The notes below the pieces were generated by a model. It saw only the letters and a list, made by a program, of their open reading frames with translations, had not been told where the DNA came from and searched no databases. Shown here one piece after another: positions 45,918 to 53,279 of a stretch of 64,000 nt of DNA; position 1 is the first letter of the stretch, and every line of letters starts with the position of its first letter. A program made the position numbers and the translations under genes. Origin of the DNA: a virus; IMG/VR virus record IMGVR_UViG_3300050821_024094, positions 1 through 64,000 of that record, one strand, 5' to 3'.

Positions 45918-46080
45918 TGGGTCGTGGCGGATAACAATCATCAGCGAGGTGCGCCAAGCTTCTCGCTAGACGCAGCCACGCGACGGCGTCAACCAGATAC
46001 TCAGATTTGTGCTCCGGCTCGGCTTCAGCGAGCGCGGTGAGTTCGCGTGCCCGAATTTGGCAATGCGCTATCGTCGGCAT
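45904..46080 (-). CDS. small hypothetical protein (cargo)
   Basis: A 58-residue helical protein starting MPTIAHCQIRARELTALAEA with GGAGG 5 nt upstream, followed by EYLVDAVAWLRLARSLAHLA. This is a recognisable family of small rhizobial proteins of unknown role. Its 3' end overlaps that of the convergent gene at 45708. Confidence 0.65.
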   Translation of the reverse strand: MPTIAHCQIRARELTALAEAEPEHKSEYLVDAVAWLRLARSLAHLADDCYPPRPIKSG

Positions 46081-46149
46081 ATGCGCCTCCTGTGGAGGCA
46101 AAATCGTGCCAGACTACGAGTGCCGGTGTCTGTTCAAACTTGATCACCG

Positions 46150-46364
46150 TGGCAGGTAGCCGCGCTAGGCGGTGGCGGAACGAGCGCGTATCTTACGCCC
46201 ATGAGCGAGAACGCTGGCAAGTCTTCGTTCTGGGCCACGAGGCAGAGCGTCTTGGCGTGGTGATAACTCCGGATCGCGAATCTGCAATCAAGGCCGCGAT
46301 GAAGGAGTTTGAGATCACTGACAGGCACGGGCAGAGACTCTTTGTTCGACAAATGGATGACTAG
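46150..46364 (+). CDS. small hypothetical protein (cargo)
   Basis: A roughly 70-residue ORF with the coherent segment WQVFVLGHEAERLGVVITP followed by RESAIKAAMKEFEITDRHGQ, a pattern seen in small Bradyrhizobium proteins. A GTG at 46150 is a possible start but no good ribosome-binding site is seen, so the 5' end is uncertain. Confidence 0.45.
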
Positions 46365-46370
46365 CCGCCC

Positions 46371-46631
46371 TTACCGCTTGGCCTTCGCCGCTGGCCTGCC
46401 GGCAAGCCAGTCTTCGTTGTCAGCCATGTCATTCAGAGCCTTGCCGCGCTTGCGATGTCGGCGGCTTTCCTTGAGGGATTTGGACTCGCCGGCTGCTTGT
46501 TTTGCGGCGTTGGCTTGCGCGCGGAAATCATCCGCGCTGGTTGGTAATTTGTTTTCCGGGGATTGCCTCGTTAACGAGCCGCGATCAGGCACTCGGCCGC
46601 GCAACGGCGATAGCGTTTCTGACTCCGACAT
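46371..46631 (-). CDS. small hypothetical protein (cargo)
   Basis: An 86-residue hydrophilic protein. The C-terminal 50 residues (DDFRAQANAAKQAAGESKSL, GKALNDMADNEDWLAG) are helical and resemble small rhizobial proteins ending in MAxNEDWLxG. The start is uncertain and the first 25 residues may not be translated. Confidence 0.5.
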   Translation of the reverse strand: MSESETLSPLRGRVPDRGSLTRQSPENKLPTSADDFRAQANAAKQAAGESKSLKESRRHRKRGKALNDMADNEDWLAGRPAAKAKR

Positions 46632-46809
46632 GACACTAGACGCCTTCCCAAGCCCGACTTGTTTCGGGCACTAGCCAGTTTTGTATGGAATGATTGGGCG
46701 GAGGCTGCGCTCGTTATCCATTCGAGTCTGGTCGAAAGAGCACACTTCCGCTGAAGCGACCGCACGTCGCTAATACGTCGGCATGGCCGCAAGACGTGGA
46801 TCGTGATCG

Positions 46810-47028
46810 CTAGCGTGTGGGCGCCGCGACACATTTCGCGAGTTCCATCAAGTCTTCCGGTTCGGCTTGCGCCTCGGTCAGCAGATCGAGGCTGATGCCT
46901 TCGCCGATCATGACGGCCTCGACCAATTCCGGTTGACGGTGCCATCGGTGGAACGCAGCGAGCGCTGCCGCGTAGCCATTGAGGTATTCAGCAGTTTCAA
47001 TGTGACGCATGAAGCCGATCCGCGCCAT
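46810..47028 (-). CDS. small hypothetical protein (cargo)
   Basis: A 72-residue helical protein starting MARIGFMRHIETAEYLNGYA, possibly started at the internal ATG of MRHIETAEY, with AALAAFHRWHRQPELVEAVM and an acidic end. It appears to belong to the same set of small host-like genes. Function unknown. Confidence 0.5.
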   Translation of the reverse strand: MARIGFMRHIETAEYLNGYAAALAAFHRWHRQPELVEAVMIGEGISLDLLTEAQAEPEDLMELAKCVAAPTR

Positions 47029-47064
47029 GCGATTTTCCCCCGTTCCAATCCCTAAATACCGGGA

Positions 47065-47775
47065 TCAATCCGCCTCTAAAATATCCCCCAGGGCAATCTT
47101 ATCGATCAAAGTCGCGTCGTCATCGCTCGTGCGTGAACTATTCACACGTTTTGACACCGGCCACTTCTGCAACACGTCTTCGCCGGCCGGCTTCATCAGC
47201 GCGACGGCGTCGTTCGCGTCACCGTGTTCCCATTGCTCAAAGTCTTTGGCTTCGAGGATCACGGGCATGCGATCGTGGACTTCCGCAACGAACTTGTTCG
47301 GCACGGTGATGACCATCGTCGTCGACAACAGGTCGCTGCCGGCGTCCTTGTCTTTCCACTTCGACCACAAACCCGCGAACGTGATCGGATGCCCATCGCG
47401 CCGGGTGAAGTACCAAGGCTGCGGCTGCTTTACTCCGGTGGTGTGTTGCCATTCGTAATAGCCACTTGCCAGCATCAGGCAGCGACGATGCTTGAAGGAG
47501 TCTTTGAACATCGGCTTCGTCGCAACCGTTTCTGCGCGCGCGTTGAACGTCGCCATCTTCATTTCTTTGAGCGTCTTGTCCCACCAATACGGGATCAGCC
47601 CCCAGCGCATTGGGACAAGAGAGCGCTTGCCGTCAGTTGAGATCACGACGTCAACGGGCGTCGTCGGACAAATGTTGTAACGGGGCTGCGTATTGCGCGC
47701 CGGTGCGTCGAGGGTCAGCCGATACAGCCGGACAATCTCTTCCCAGGTCAGCTTGTAGGTGTACCGCCCACACAT
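47065..47775 (-). CDS. SRAP (HMCES/YedK-like) abasic-site peptidase
   Basis: A 236-residue SOS-response-associated peptidase. Cys2 after the initiator methionine (MCGRYT), NARAET near 77-82, GYYEW near 104-108 and HDRMPVIL near 166-173 are the conserved active-site motifs. HMCES proteins crosslink to abasic sites in single-stranded DNA and protect replication forks. In this phage it may shield replicating DNA, or be host cargo. It diverges from the early operon at 48038. Confidence 0.9.
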   Translation of the reverse strand: MCGRYTYKLTWEEIVRLYRLTLDAPARNTQPRYNICPTTPVDVVISTDGKRSLVPMRWGLIPYWWDKTLKEMKMATFNARAETVATKPMFKDSFKHRRCLMLASGYYEWQHTTGVKQPQPWYFTRRDGHPITFAGLWSKWKDKDAGSDLLSTTMVITVPNKFVAEVHDRMPVILEAKDFEQWEHGDANDAVALMKPAGEDVLQKWPVSKRVNSSRTSDDDATLIDKIALGDILEAD

Positions 47776-47933
47776 GGCCCCTCCGCAACTCGGGTCAGTT
47801 GAAGCGGAAGGCTAGACGAGAAGAGACCGCGCAACAACGCGCGCAACAACGATTGTGAAGCCCCTTTTTGCTCTCGGGACCGAGCGAAGCAGTCGAACCA
47901 TCTGAAATATCGAGACTATTTCGCACGGACCTG

Positions 47934-47969
47934 TTGACGCCAACACCGGCATGGTACATATACGTACCA
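47934..47969 (+). promoter_or_regulatory. promoter with 18-bp palindromic operator (copy 2)
   Basis: -35 TTGACG (47934-47939), then the perfect-arm palindrome TGGTAC-ATATAC-GTACCA (47952-47969) over the -10 position (CATATA at 17-bp spacing). It drives the rightward early operon. Confidence 0.65.
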
Positions 47970-48006
47970 CGCAGCGACAATGACTCTGACGACCAAAAAA
48001 AACGAC

Positions 48007-48017
48007 TTCCCTACCAC
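48007..48017 (+). promoter_or_regulatory. start-associated motif (TTCCCTACCAC)
   Basis: Exact copy, 20 nt before the ATG at 48038, with CAACGGAGAC between. Confidence 0.65.
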
Positions 48018-48037
48018 CCACCGCAACGGAGACGACA

Positions 48038-48220
48038 ATGAAGCCCATCACGGTGCGCCTCGCGCACAACCTTCTCCATGGCTGCCTGATACTCGACGGC
48101 ATCCGAATCCGCCGGCTGGCGGAGTTGCTCACGCTCAGCTTGACCGAGCGCAAAGCACTTATCGCCTACCTCGGTCTCGATGGGATCGAGCGCATCGCTG
48201 ACACCTTCGAGCTGGCTTGA
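48038..48220 (+). CDS. small hypothetical early protein
   Basis: A 60-residue helical protein (MKPITVRLAHNLLHGCLILD, later LSLTERKALIAYLGLDGIE) with GGAG upstream. It is the first gene of the rightward early operon, behind a palindromic operator. No known family. Confidence 0.6.
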   Translation: MKPITVRLAHNLLHGCLILDGIRIRRLAELLTLSLTERKALIAYLGLDGIERIADTFELA

Positions 48221-48231
48221 GGGAGGCGACG

Positions 48232-48570
48232 ATGAGCGAGCAACAAGAGCCCACGTCATTCACCGTCGCGGTCTATCTGGTCGACCAAGTCTACGGCGGC
48301 CCAGAAGAAGGCGGCTGGTGGTTCCAAGCTGGAACGATCGTCGATCCGGCGTCACTCGACATCCCCTTCGAGATGGCAGCGCCGCGCGTGTTCAAGGACG
48401 AGGACGCGGCGACCGAACACGCCGACGCGGTCAACCTCGCACTCAAGAAGATAAACGCGGGGCGCCCGTCGCTGACCTCGGTTCTGTCCGAGGGGAGATA
48501 TTGGGCGCAAGTCCATCCCGGCTTCGTGCCGCCCGACCACTTCCCCGCAGTCACCCCGCACTACGAATAG
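48232..48570 (+). CDS. hypothetical early protein
   Basis: A 112-residue protein read from the ATG at 48232 with GGGAGG 8 nt upstream. It has a beta start (TSFTVAVYLVDQVYGG), EEGGWWFQAGTIVDP, and a helix with ATEHADAVNLALKKIN, giving an alpha/beta fold. Similar small proteins occur in early regions of rhizobial phages. Function unknown. Confidence 0.6.
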   Translation: MSEQQEPTSFTVAVYLVDQVYGGPEEGGWWFQAGTIVDPASLDIPFEMAAPRVFKDEDAATEHADAVNLALKKINAGRPSLTSVLSEGRYWAQVHPGFVPPDHFPAVTPHYE

Positions 48571-48575
48571 CAGCC

Positions 48576-48586
48576 TTCCCTACCAC
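48576..48586 (+). promoter_or_regulatory. start-associated motif (TTCCCTACCAC)
   Basis: Exact copy, 21 nt before the ATG at 48608. Confidence 0.65.
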
Positions 48587-48607
48587 CCGAGCAACGAGAG
48601 AAAAATC

Positions 48608-48985
48608 ATGAACATCAACATTGAAGTCCCGTCACAGCGCATCGCCGACATGATCATCGGTGCGGTCGAAGGCGGCTCCACCTATTGGGCCAGAAGCCTC
48701 GTACTCAAGTCGACGAAGATCGCCGACCGCGAGAGCCCCTGGTACGCCGACCCGCGCCTCTACGAAGACGAGACGCTGGAGCTCGAACTGATCGAGGACG
48801 AGCCGTCCGCGCCGAACCACGACGGCAAGTACACCATCAAATTCGCCGACTTCGCCAAGGGCCTCACCATCATGGCGCAGAAGCACGCCTGGCACTTCGG
48901 CAACATGATCAGCGAGAACGACGACGCGACGACCGCCGACGTGCTCCTGCAATGCATCGCGCTCGGCGAGCTGGTCTACGGCTGA
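48608..48985 (+). CDS. conserved hypothetical early phage protein
   Basis: A 125-residue protein with a ADMIIGAVEGGSTYWARSL segment (14-32) found in early proteins of various phages, then a beta-rich acidic middle and a C-terminal helix (TTADVLLQCIALGELVYG). Function is unknown. It carries its own leader motif although it is in the middle of the operon. Confidence 0.6.
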   Translation: MNINIEVPSQRIADMIIGAVEGGSTYWARSLVLKSTKIADRESPWYADPRLYEDETLELELIEDEPSAPNHDGKYTIKFADFAKGLTIMAQKHAWHFGNMISENDDATTADVLLQCIALGELVYG

Positions 48986-48992
48986 GGGCGCC

Positions 48993-49109
48993 ATGAAAGA
49001 GATCATCATTGGCATCCTGCTCACGTGGGGCGTCGTCTCTGCTCTGGCCTGTTGGGCAATGTGCCGCGTCGCCGCGATCGCAGACCGACAAATCGAAGAA
49101 GGGAATTGA
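48993..49109 (+). CDS. 38-residue membrane peptide
   Basis: ORF beginning MKEIIIGILLTWGVVSALAC with GAGGGCG upstream, a single hydrophobic segment and a charged tail (ADRQIEEGN). It lies in the tight spacing of the early operon (7 and 2 nt to its neighbours). Function unknown. Confidence 0.55.
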   Translation: MKEIIIGILLTWGVVSALACWAMCRVAAIADRQIEEGN

Positions 49110-49111
49110 CC

Positions 49112-49774
49112 ATGGCAGCCGAGAAACGACGCGCCTGCGGCTATCGAAAGGTCGGTGGCCTCTACCTCGTGAGCGATGGGCTTGGAGCGTCGTGCTGCAA
49201 GCTACCGATCATCCTTAAGACGTGTCCATGCTGCGGCAATGGCGTGAAGCAAGCGCGCGGCTGGACGTGGATTGATCCGAGTCCGTGGATCAAAGGCGAG
49301 TGCAAGTCGTGGAATGGCAAAAAATCGATGGCAGGCGGGTTTTGCCCGCTCGCTGATCCGCGCGTGCTGGGTCAGCGCGTCGGCCTCCTCTGGATCGGCG
49401 AGCAGTTCTACCCGACACCCGAGGCATTCGCCGAGGAAGCGAATGAGATGGGCATCTCGCGCCGCATCACGGCGGTCCCGCGCGGGTTCAAGGTCGGAGA
49501 GCATTGGGTGTTCCTCGCGCATCCGAAGCTGGAGCGCTCGATCAATCCGGACACGAAAGAGGCCGAGTGGGCGGGTGGCGTGTTCCGCGTCTTCAAGCCC
49601 ACGCGCATCGAGAAGATCATCACGGAGAGCCAGTCGAAGGACGAGATCGCGATGAAGCGGCTCGAGCTCCAGAAGATCACATCCGTCATCGTGCCCGACG
49701 ACGACAAGGACCACCAAGGGACCGTCTACGACAAAGACGAAGCGGACGGCGACCTATTCGCAGAGGAGAATTGA
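49112..49774 (+). CDS. zinc-ribbon early phage protein
   Basis: A 220-residue protein with four cysteines in CCKLPIILKTCPCCG (29-43), a probable zinc ribbon, followed by GKKSMAGGFCPLADP. The middle (WIGEQFYPTPEAFAEEANEM, 95-114, then SRRITAVPRGFKVG) is conserved in many phages, which encode this protein near DNA metabolism genes. The C-terminus is acidic. Exact role not known; a nucleic-acid-binding function is likely. Confidence 0.7.
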   Translation: MAAEKRRACGYRKVGGLYLVSDGLGASCCKLPIILKTCPCCGNGVKQARGWTWIDPSPWIKGECKSWNGKKSMAGGFCPLADPRVLGQRVGLLWIGEQFYPTPEAFAEEANEMGISRRITAVPRGFKVGEHWVFLAHPKLERSINPDTKEAEWAGGVFRVFKPTRIEKIITESQSKDEIAMKRLELQKITSVIVPDDDKDHQGTVYDKDEADGDLFAEEN

Positions 49775-49775
49775 C

Positions 49776-49988
49776 GTGACACCAGAACAAGTAAAGGGCC
49801 TGCGGATGATCTGCGATGGCATCATCGAAGCAATCAAAGCAGGTGGCCCGCTCGGAGCACCAGCAGGTGTGCTCTATGCGGCGTTGATGGGCGCGGGCTG
49901 CTCACTCGACCAATTCAACCAGATCATGTCTGGCCTGGTGCGAGCGGGCAAAGTGCGCAAGCGCGGCGACTGCTACCATGCAGTCTGA
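49776..49988 (+). CDS. small winged-helix-like protein
   Basis: A 70-residue protein with a GTG start. MTPEQVKGLRMICDGIIEAI and GAPAGVLYAALMGAGCSLDQ, then LVRAGKVRKRGDCYHA resemble a winged helix used by small phage regulators. It follows the zinc-ribbon gene by one base. Confidence 0.6.
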   Translation: MTPEQVKGLRMICDGIIEAIKAGGPLGAPAGVLYAALMGAGCSLDQFNQIMSGLVRAGKVRKRGDCYHAV

Positions 49989-49997
49989 CCCGCGTGC

Positions 49998-50024
49998 TAT
50001 GACTGCCCCTTTCGAGGGGCAGTC
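49998..50024 (+). promoter_or_regulatory. hairpin covering the ribosome-binding site of the HTH gene
   Basis: An 11-bp stem ATGACTGCCCC / GGGGCAGTCAT with loop TTTCGA ends 4 nt before the ATG at 50029. The only purine-rich Shine-Dalgarno candidate (GGGGCAG) is inside the stem. Confidence 0.6.
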
Positions 50025-50028
50025 ATTC

Positions 50029-50256
50029 ATGAGCCAGAACAAGCCGATGACCGGCGCGACGCTTCAGCGTTGGCGCAAGAAACGCAAACTGTCGGAACGC
50101 GGGGCCTGCCTGGTGCTCGGCCTTTCACGCGGCGCGCTTCGCAACTTCGAGGCAGCCGGCGCTCCGCTCTATATTGCGTTGGCATGTGCCGCACTCGACG
50201 CGAACCTCAGCCCTGTCGGCGTTCGCGGCAAACCGAAGTCTCGTACCCTTCGATAA
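50029..50256 (+). CDS. HTH (Cro/C1-type) regulator
   Basis: A 75-residue protein read from the ATG at 50029 with a helix-turn-helix (GATLQRWRKKRKLSERGACL, then VLGLSRGALRNFEAAG). It is a likely Cro-like regulator of the early region. Its ribosome-binding site lies in a hairpin. It is followed by the third palindromic promoter, a natural candidate target. Confidence 0.65.
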   Translation: MSQNKPMTGATLQRWRKKRKLSERGACLVLGLSRGALRNFEAAGAPLYIALACAALDANLSPVGVRGKPKSRTLR

Positions 50257-50291
50257 CCCACTGGAGTAACCGACGAAAACACAGAACGAGA

Positions 50292-50329
50292 TTGACTGTC
50301 TACGCCCGGTGTGGTCCATATATGTACCA
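50292..50329 (+). promoter_or_regulatory. promoter with 18-bp palindromic operator (copy 3)
   Basis: -35 TTGACT (50292-50297) and palindrome TGGTCC-ATATAT-GTACCA (50312-50329) over the -10 region. The gene at 50380 starts about 50 bp downstream. Confidence 0.65.
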
Positions 50330-50357
50330 AGCCAAGCCGACGCGGAAAACTGCGCGG

Positions 50358-50368
50358 CTCCCTACCAC
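50358..50368 (+). promoter_or_regulatory. start-associated motif (CTCCCTACCAC)
   Basis: Copy of the leader motif, 11 nt before the ATG at 50380, followed directly by GGAGAAG. Confidence 0.65.
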
Positions 50369-50379
50369 GGAGAAGACCA

Positions 50380-50769
50380 ATGAACATCCTCACAGGCGAG
50401 CGCCTTGCGCGTACCGCCCCGGTGCGCAAGCGCCGACCAGCCATCACCACCACCACTCCCGACGTCACCGAGTACGTCGTCCATTGGCGAACCTACACCG
50501 CGCGACAAGTCTGGCTCGCCGGCGCCGAGGTCTACGCTTGCAAGGACAAGATGCTTCGCGAGATTTACGCCGGCGCGGTGAACACCGTGCAGCGCGTCAT
50601 ATCCTACAACGCGGCCGAAGGATGGGCGCATGACGTGAGCGCAGACGTCGCCCAGGAGATCGCCGACCGCTTCAACTCGACGGGCGACTCCATCGAACGG
50701 TCGCTCATCAATTTCCTCCACGACCACCTCGGCGTCGAGTCGACGCTTGAGCTCAACACGGAGGAGTGA
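50380..50769 (+). CDS. hypothetical early protein
   Basis: A 129-residue protein with a basic start (MNILTGERLARTAPVRKRRP) and an alpha/beta body containing YTARQVWLAGAEVYACKDKM and NTVQRVISYNAAEGWAHDVS. No known family. It is the first gene behind the third palindromic promoter. Confidence 0.55.
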   Translation: MNILTGERLARTAPVRKRRPAITTTTPDVTEYVVHWRTYTARQVWLAGAEVYACKDKMLREIYAGAVNTVQRVISYNAAEGWAHDVSADVAQEIADRFNSTGDSIERSLINFLHDHLGVESTLELNTEE

Positions 50770-50772
50770 GCG

Positions 50773-51012
50773 ATGGCCAAGAAGCTTTTCATCGCAGCCT
50801 TCTTCGTGGACGCAGAGCGGTTCGACGAGATGACCGGCGCCGGCTCGCCCCACAAGGACGACGTCATGGCCCTGCTTGAGAACCAGCTCGGCATGGACGG
50901 AGACGTCACAGACTTCGCCGTTTGGGATGGCACCGACAACACGGTCGTCCTGCTCAAAGAGATTGCCGACGCGATCAATGACTCGCGCCGTCACCGTTTC
51001 GAGGAGCACTGA
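50773..51012 (+). CDS. hypothetical early protein
   Basis: A 79-residue protein (MAKKLFIAAFFVDAERFDEM, GDVTDFAVWDGTDNTVVLL, then an acidic helix) with alternating beta and alpha pattern. It lies 3 nt after the previous gene. Function unknown. Confidence 0.6.
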   Translation: MAKKLFIAAFFVDAERFDEMTGAGSPHKDDVMALLENQLGMDGDVTDFAVWDGTDNTVVLLKEIADAINDSRRHRFEEH

Positions 51013-51014
51013 CC

Positions 51015-51068
51015 ATGCCTTGGGTCGCGCTCTTCCTCGGTTTCTGGGCCGGCGACACGGTTGCATAA
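51015..51068 (+). CDS. 17-residue hydrophobic micro-ORF
   Basis: MPWVALFLGFWAGDTVA, with GAGGAG 8 nt before the ATG and an immediate downstream leader motif. It could be a leader peptide or a micro-membrane protein. Expression is uncertain. Confidence 0.35.
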   Translation: MPWVALFLGFWAGDTVA

Positions 51069-51076
51069 ATAAGAAC

Positions 51077-51087
51077 TTCCCTACCAC
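51077..51087 (+). promoter_or_regulatory. start-associated motif (TTCCCTACCAC)
   Basis: Exact copy, 23 nt before the ATG at 51111, with ACGAGG between. Confidence 0.65.
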
Positions 51088-51110
51088 CGATAAGCAACGA
51101 GGAATTGAGA

Positions 51111-51284
51111 ATGAGTATCGGCGAAGAACAGCGACTCCGATCGGAGATCGCATTCATCGAACAGCGTTACGACGGCCACTACCCGAAGTCGATCTGGGCA
51201 GTCCTCGAAATCTACCAGCGCGAGCTGGCCGAATGCCTCGCCAAGAAGGACGCCGCTCCGAGCACTGGAGCTGCACAACAATAA
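51111..51284 (+). CDS. 57-residue hypothetical early protein
   Basis: ORF starting MSIGEEQRLRSEIAFIEQRY and ending with ELAECLAKKDAAPSTGAA. Mostly helical, with leader motif and GAGG upstream. No known family. Confidence 0.55.
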   Translation: MSIGEEQRLRSEIAFIEQRYDGHYPKSIWAVLEIYQRELAECLAKKDAAPSTGAAQQ

Positions 51285-51324
51285 GCCACTGAGAACCGAG
51301 GAGCCGGATCAACCGGCCCTCTCC

Positions 51325-51335
51325 ATCCCTACCAC
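51325..51335 (+). promoter_or_regulatory. start-associated motif (ATCCCTACCAC)
   Basis: Exact copy, 14 nt before the ATG at 51350, followed by CAGGA. Confidence 0.65.
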
Positions 51336-51349
51336 CAGGATCAATCCCC

Positions 51350-52894
51350 ATGCTCGATGTCACCACCGGCGCGCTCGCGCGCTGCAGCGAAGACGTCACT
51401 CAAGACCGGCCGACCGACACCGGTATTGTCCCGCGCGACACGGTCGAGACCATCGTGCGCAACCGCGACCGCGCATTGGAGCTCTACTGCCTCGCCCACC
51501 AGGCCCTGAACACCGCGAACGAAGCTGTCGCCGGAGCGGCAGGAGCAACACGTGACCTCTGCCCAGGAGAGAACCGTTACAACCACCATCTCAGCAGCGA
51601 GAAGGCCCATTGGCTCAAGCCAGGCCGAGTGCCGTCGCGCGAAGACTACATGGCGACCGCGCGCAAGATCACGGACACAGATGTCTGGTCGCACCTGATC
51701 GCGATCACCGACCTTGAGAAGCTCATGGATCGCAAGGCGAAGGACGAGTTCTCGCGGCAGCTTCAAGACGATCCGCCTGAGGTGACGGTCGACAACGTGT
51801 TCGCGACACTTGAGCACTTCATGGCGGACGCCGGCACCATCTTCCGGCGCGGCATCGCCAATTGCTTCTCCAGCCTCGATCGCCGGTTCAAGTCACACGA
51901 CGGTTTCAAGATCGGGAGCCGCGTGATCCTCACCCACATGTTCGATGGGTTTGGCCACATGAACTATCACCGCAACACCGAGGCGACGCTCATCGACATC
52001 GACCGCACGTTCCGCCTGCTCGACGGAAAGAAGGACTGCGACGTCTACACCGGCATCGTCGGCGCGCTGCGCAACGACCGCACGGGTTGGGGCGCTCGGC
52101 AGACCGAGACGCACTCTGACTACTTCAAGGTCGTCGGCTACATGAACGGCAACGCGCACATTTGGTTCAAGCGCGACGACCTGCTCGAGAAGGTCAACAA
52201 GATGCTCGCCGAATACTACGGCGAAACAATCGGCGACGGAAACGACCGCGACGATGGCGGACTGTTCACACCCAAGACGACGCTAGCGAAGCACTACGGC
52301 TTCTACCCGACGCCGGATGAAGCATCGAAGACGATCATCGACATGGCCGGGCTCTATCGAGAGAAGGGCATGCCTGCGCTCCGCATCCTCGAACCGTCCG
52401 CCGGCACCGGCAACCTCGCGCGGCGTTGCGTGCGAGGATACGGCGAAGGGCACGAGAGCGTGTCGTATCACGCTCGCGAGCGCATCGCATCCGAGCCCAA
52501 CCTGGTCGACTGTGTCGAGGTGCAGGCCAATCTCGCCAGCGACCTCAAGGCCGAGGGCATTTATCGGAAGGTCTACGCCCAGGACTTCCTCACGCTGCAA
52601 CCCGTCGGCCTCTACGACCGCGTGGTGATGAACCCGCCGTTCGATCGGGAGCGCGACATTGATCACGTCATGCACGCGCTCAACTTCCTCGCCGACGACG
52701 GCGTGTTGATCGCGATTATGTCGGCAGGCACCGAGTTCCGCGAGACGCGCAAGGCAACCGCCTTCCGCGCGTTGATGAAAAAAATGAACGCCCACTGGCG
52801 CGATCTGCCGGCCGGATCGTTCTCCTCCGTCGGCACGAACTGCAACACGATCGTGCTGAAGGTCAGCAAGAACGGCCGGCACTTCTATCACTGA
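51350..52894 (+). CDS. DUF4942-type adenine methyltransferase
   Basis: A 514-residue two-part protein. The N-terminal 280 residues, including VDNVFATLEHFMADAGTIF (147-165) and KIGSRVILTHMFDGFG, match the DUF4942-type domain. The C-terminal part is a class I methyltransferase with LEPSAGTGNL (348-357) and catalytic NPPF (428-431). Such proteins are phage N6-adenine methyltransferases thought to protect DNA from host restriction. No partner endonuclease is visible. Confidence 0.85.
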   Translation: MLDVTTGALARCSEDVTQDRPTDTGIVPRDTVETIVRNRDRALELYCLAHQALNTANEAVAGAAGATRDLCPGENRYNHHLSSEKAHWLKPGRVPSREDYMATARKITDTDVWSHLIAITDLEKLMDRKAKDEFSRQLQDDPPEVTVDNVFATLEHFMADAGTIFRRGIANCFSSLDRRFKSHDGFKIGSRVILTHMFDGFGHMNYHRNTEATLIDIDRTFRLLDGKKDCDVYTGIVGALRNDRTGWGARQTETHSDYFKVVGYMNGNAHIWFKRDDLLEKVNKMLAEYYGETIGDGNDRDDGGLFTPKTTLAKHYGFYPTPDEASKTIIDMAGLYREKGMPALRILEPSAGTGNLARRCVRGYGEGHESVSYHARERIASEPNLVDCVEVQANLASDLKAEGIYRKVYAQDFLTLQPVGLYDRVVMNPPFDRERDIDHVMHALNFLADDGVLIAIMSAGTEFRETRKATAFRALMKKMNAHWRDLPAGSFSSVGTNCNTIVLKVSKNGRHFYH

Positions 52895-52908
52895 CTCAAG
52901 ATCTAACC

Positions 52909-52919
52909 ATCCCTACCAC
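52909..52919 (+). promoter_or_regulatory. start-associated motif (ATCCCTACCAC)
   Basis: Exact copy, 15 nt before the ATG at 52935, followed by CAGGAGCAGAC. Confidence 0.65.
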
Positions 52920-52934
52920 CAGGAGCAGACAACG

Positions 52935-53279
52935 ATGGCACTCCCAGCGACATACCGACCACGCGAAGGCGACATCCTGATCCTGCACGCGAGGGTCAAG
53001 CACAGCTTCACAGGCAGCGACGACGGGCTGTACGTCGAGATCGAAGGTCACTACAGCACGCCGTGCCTTCCACCGGAGAGTTTCGCAGGTGTCCATCGCC
53101 TCGGCTTCGAGGTTGGTGACTACGTTTGGCACGTCGACCAGCAAGCACACGCCACCGTGCTCGCGATCAACGGCAACCAAGCTTGGATCAAGTGGCAGAT
53201 CGGCGGGTCCACCATGGTCATTGCCATGACTGACCTAGAGCGCAGCGCGCGCCCGGAGCAAGCGGAGGCCGCGGAATGA
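52935..53279 (+). CDS. hypothetical early protein
   Basis: A 114-residue beta-rich protein (REGDILILHARVKHSFTGSD, GLYVEIEGHYST, then VGDYVWHVDQQAHATVLAIN) that resembles small barrel domains. Its stop overlaps the start of the HtpX-like gene by four bases, which suggests coupling. Confidence 0.55.
   Translation: MALPATYRPREGDILILHARVKHSFTGSDDGLYVEIEGHYSTPCLPPESFAGVHRLGFEVGDYVWHVDQQAHATVLAINGNQAWIKWQIGGSTMVIAMTDLERSARPEQAEAAE

Noticed and set aside
45524-45937. Minus-strand ORF of 137 codons
   Set aside because: It covers the recognisable plus-strand gene at 45708 on the opposite strand and shows no coherent protein features.
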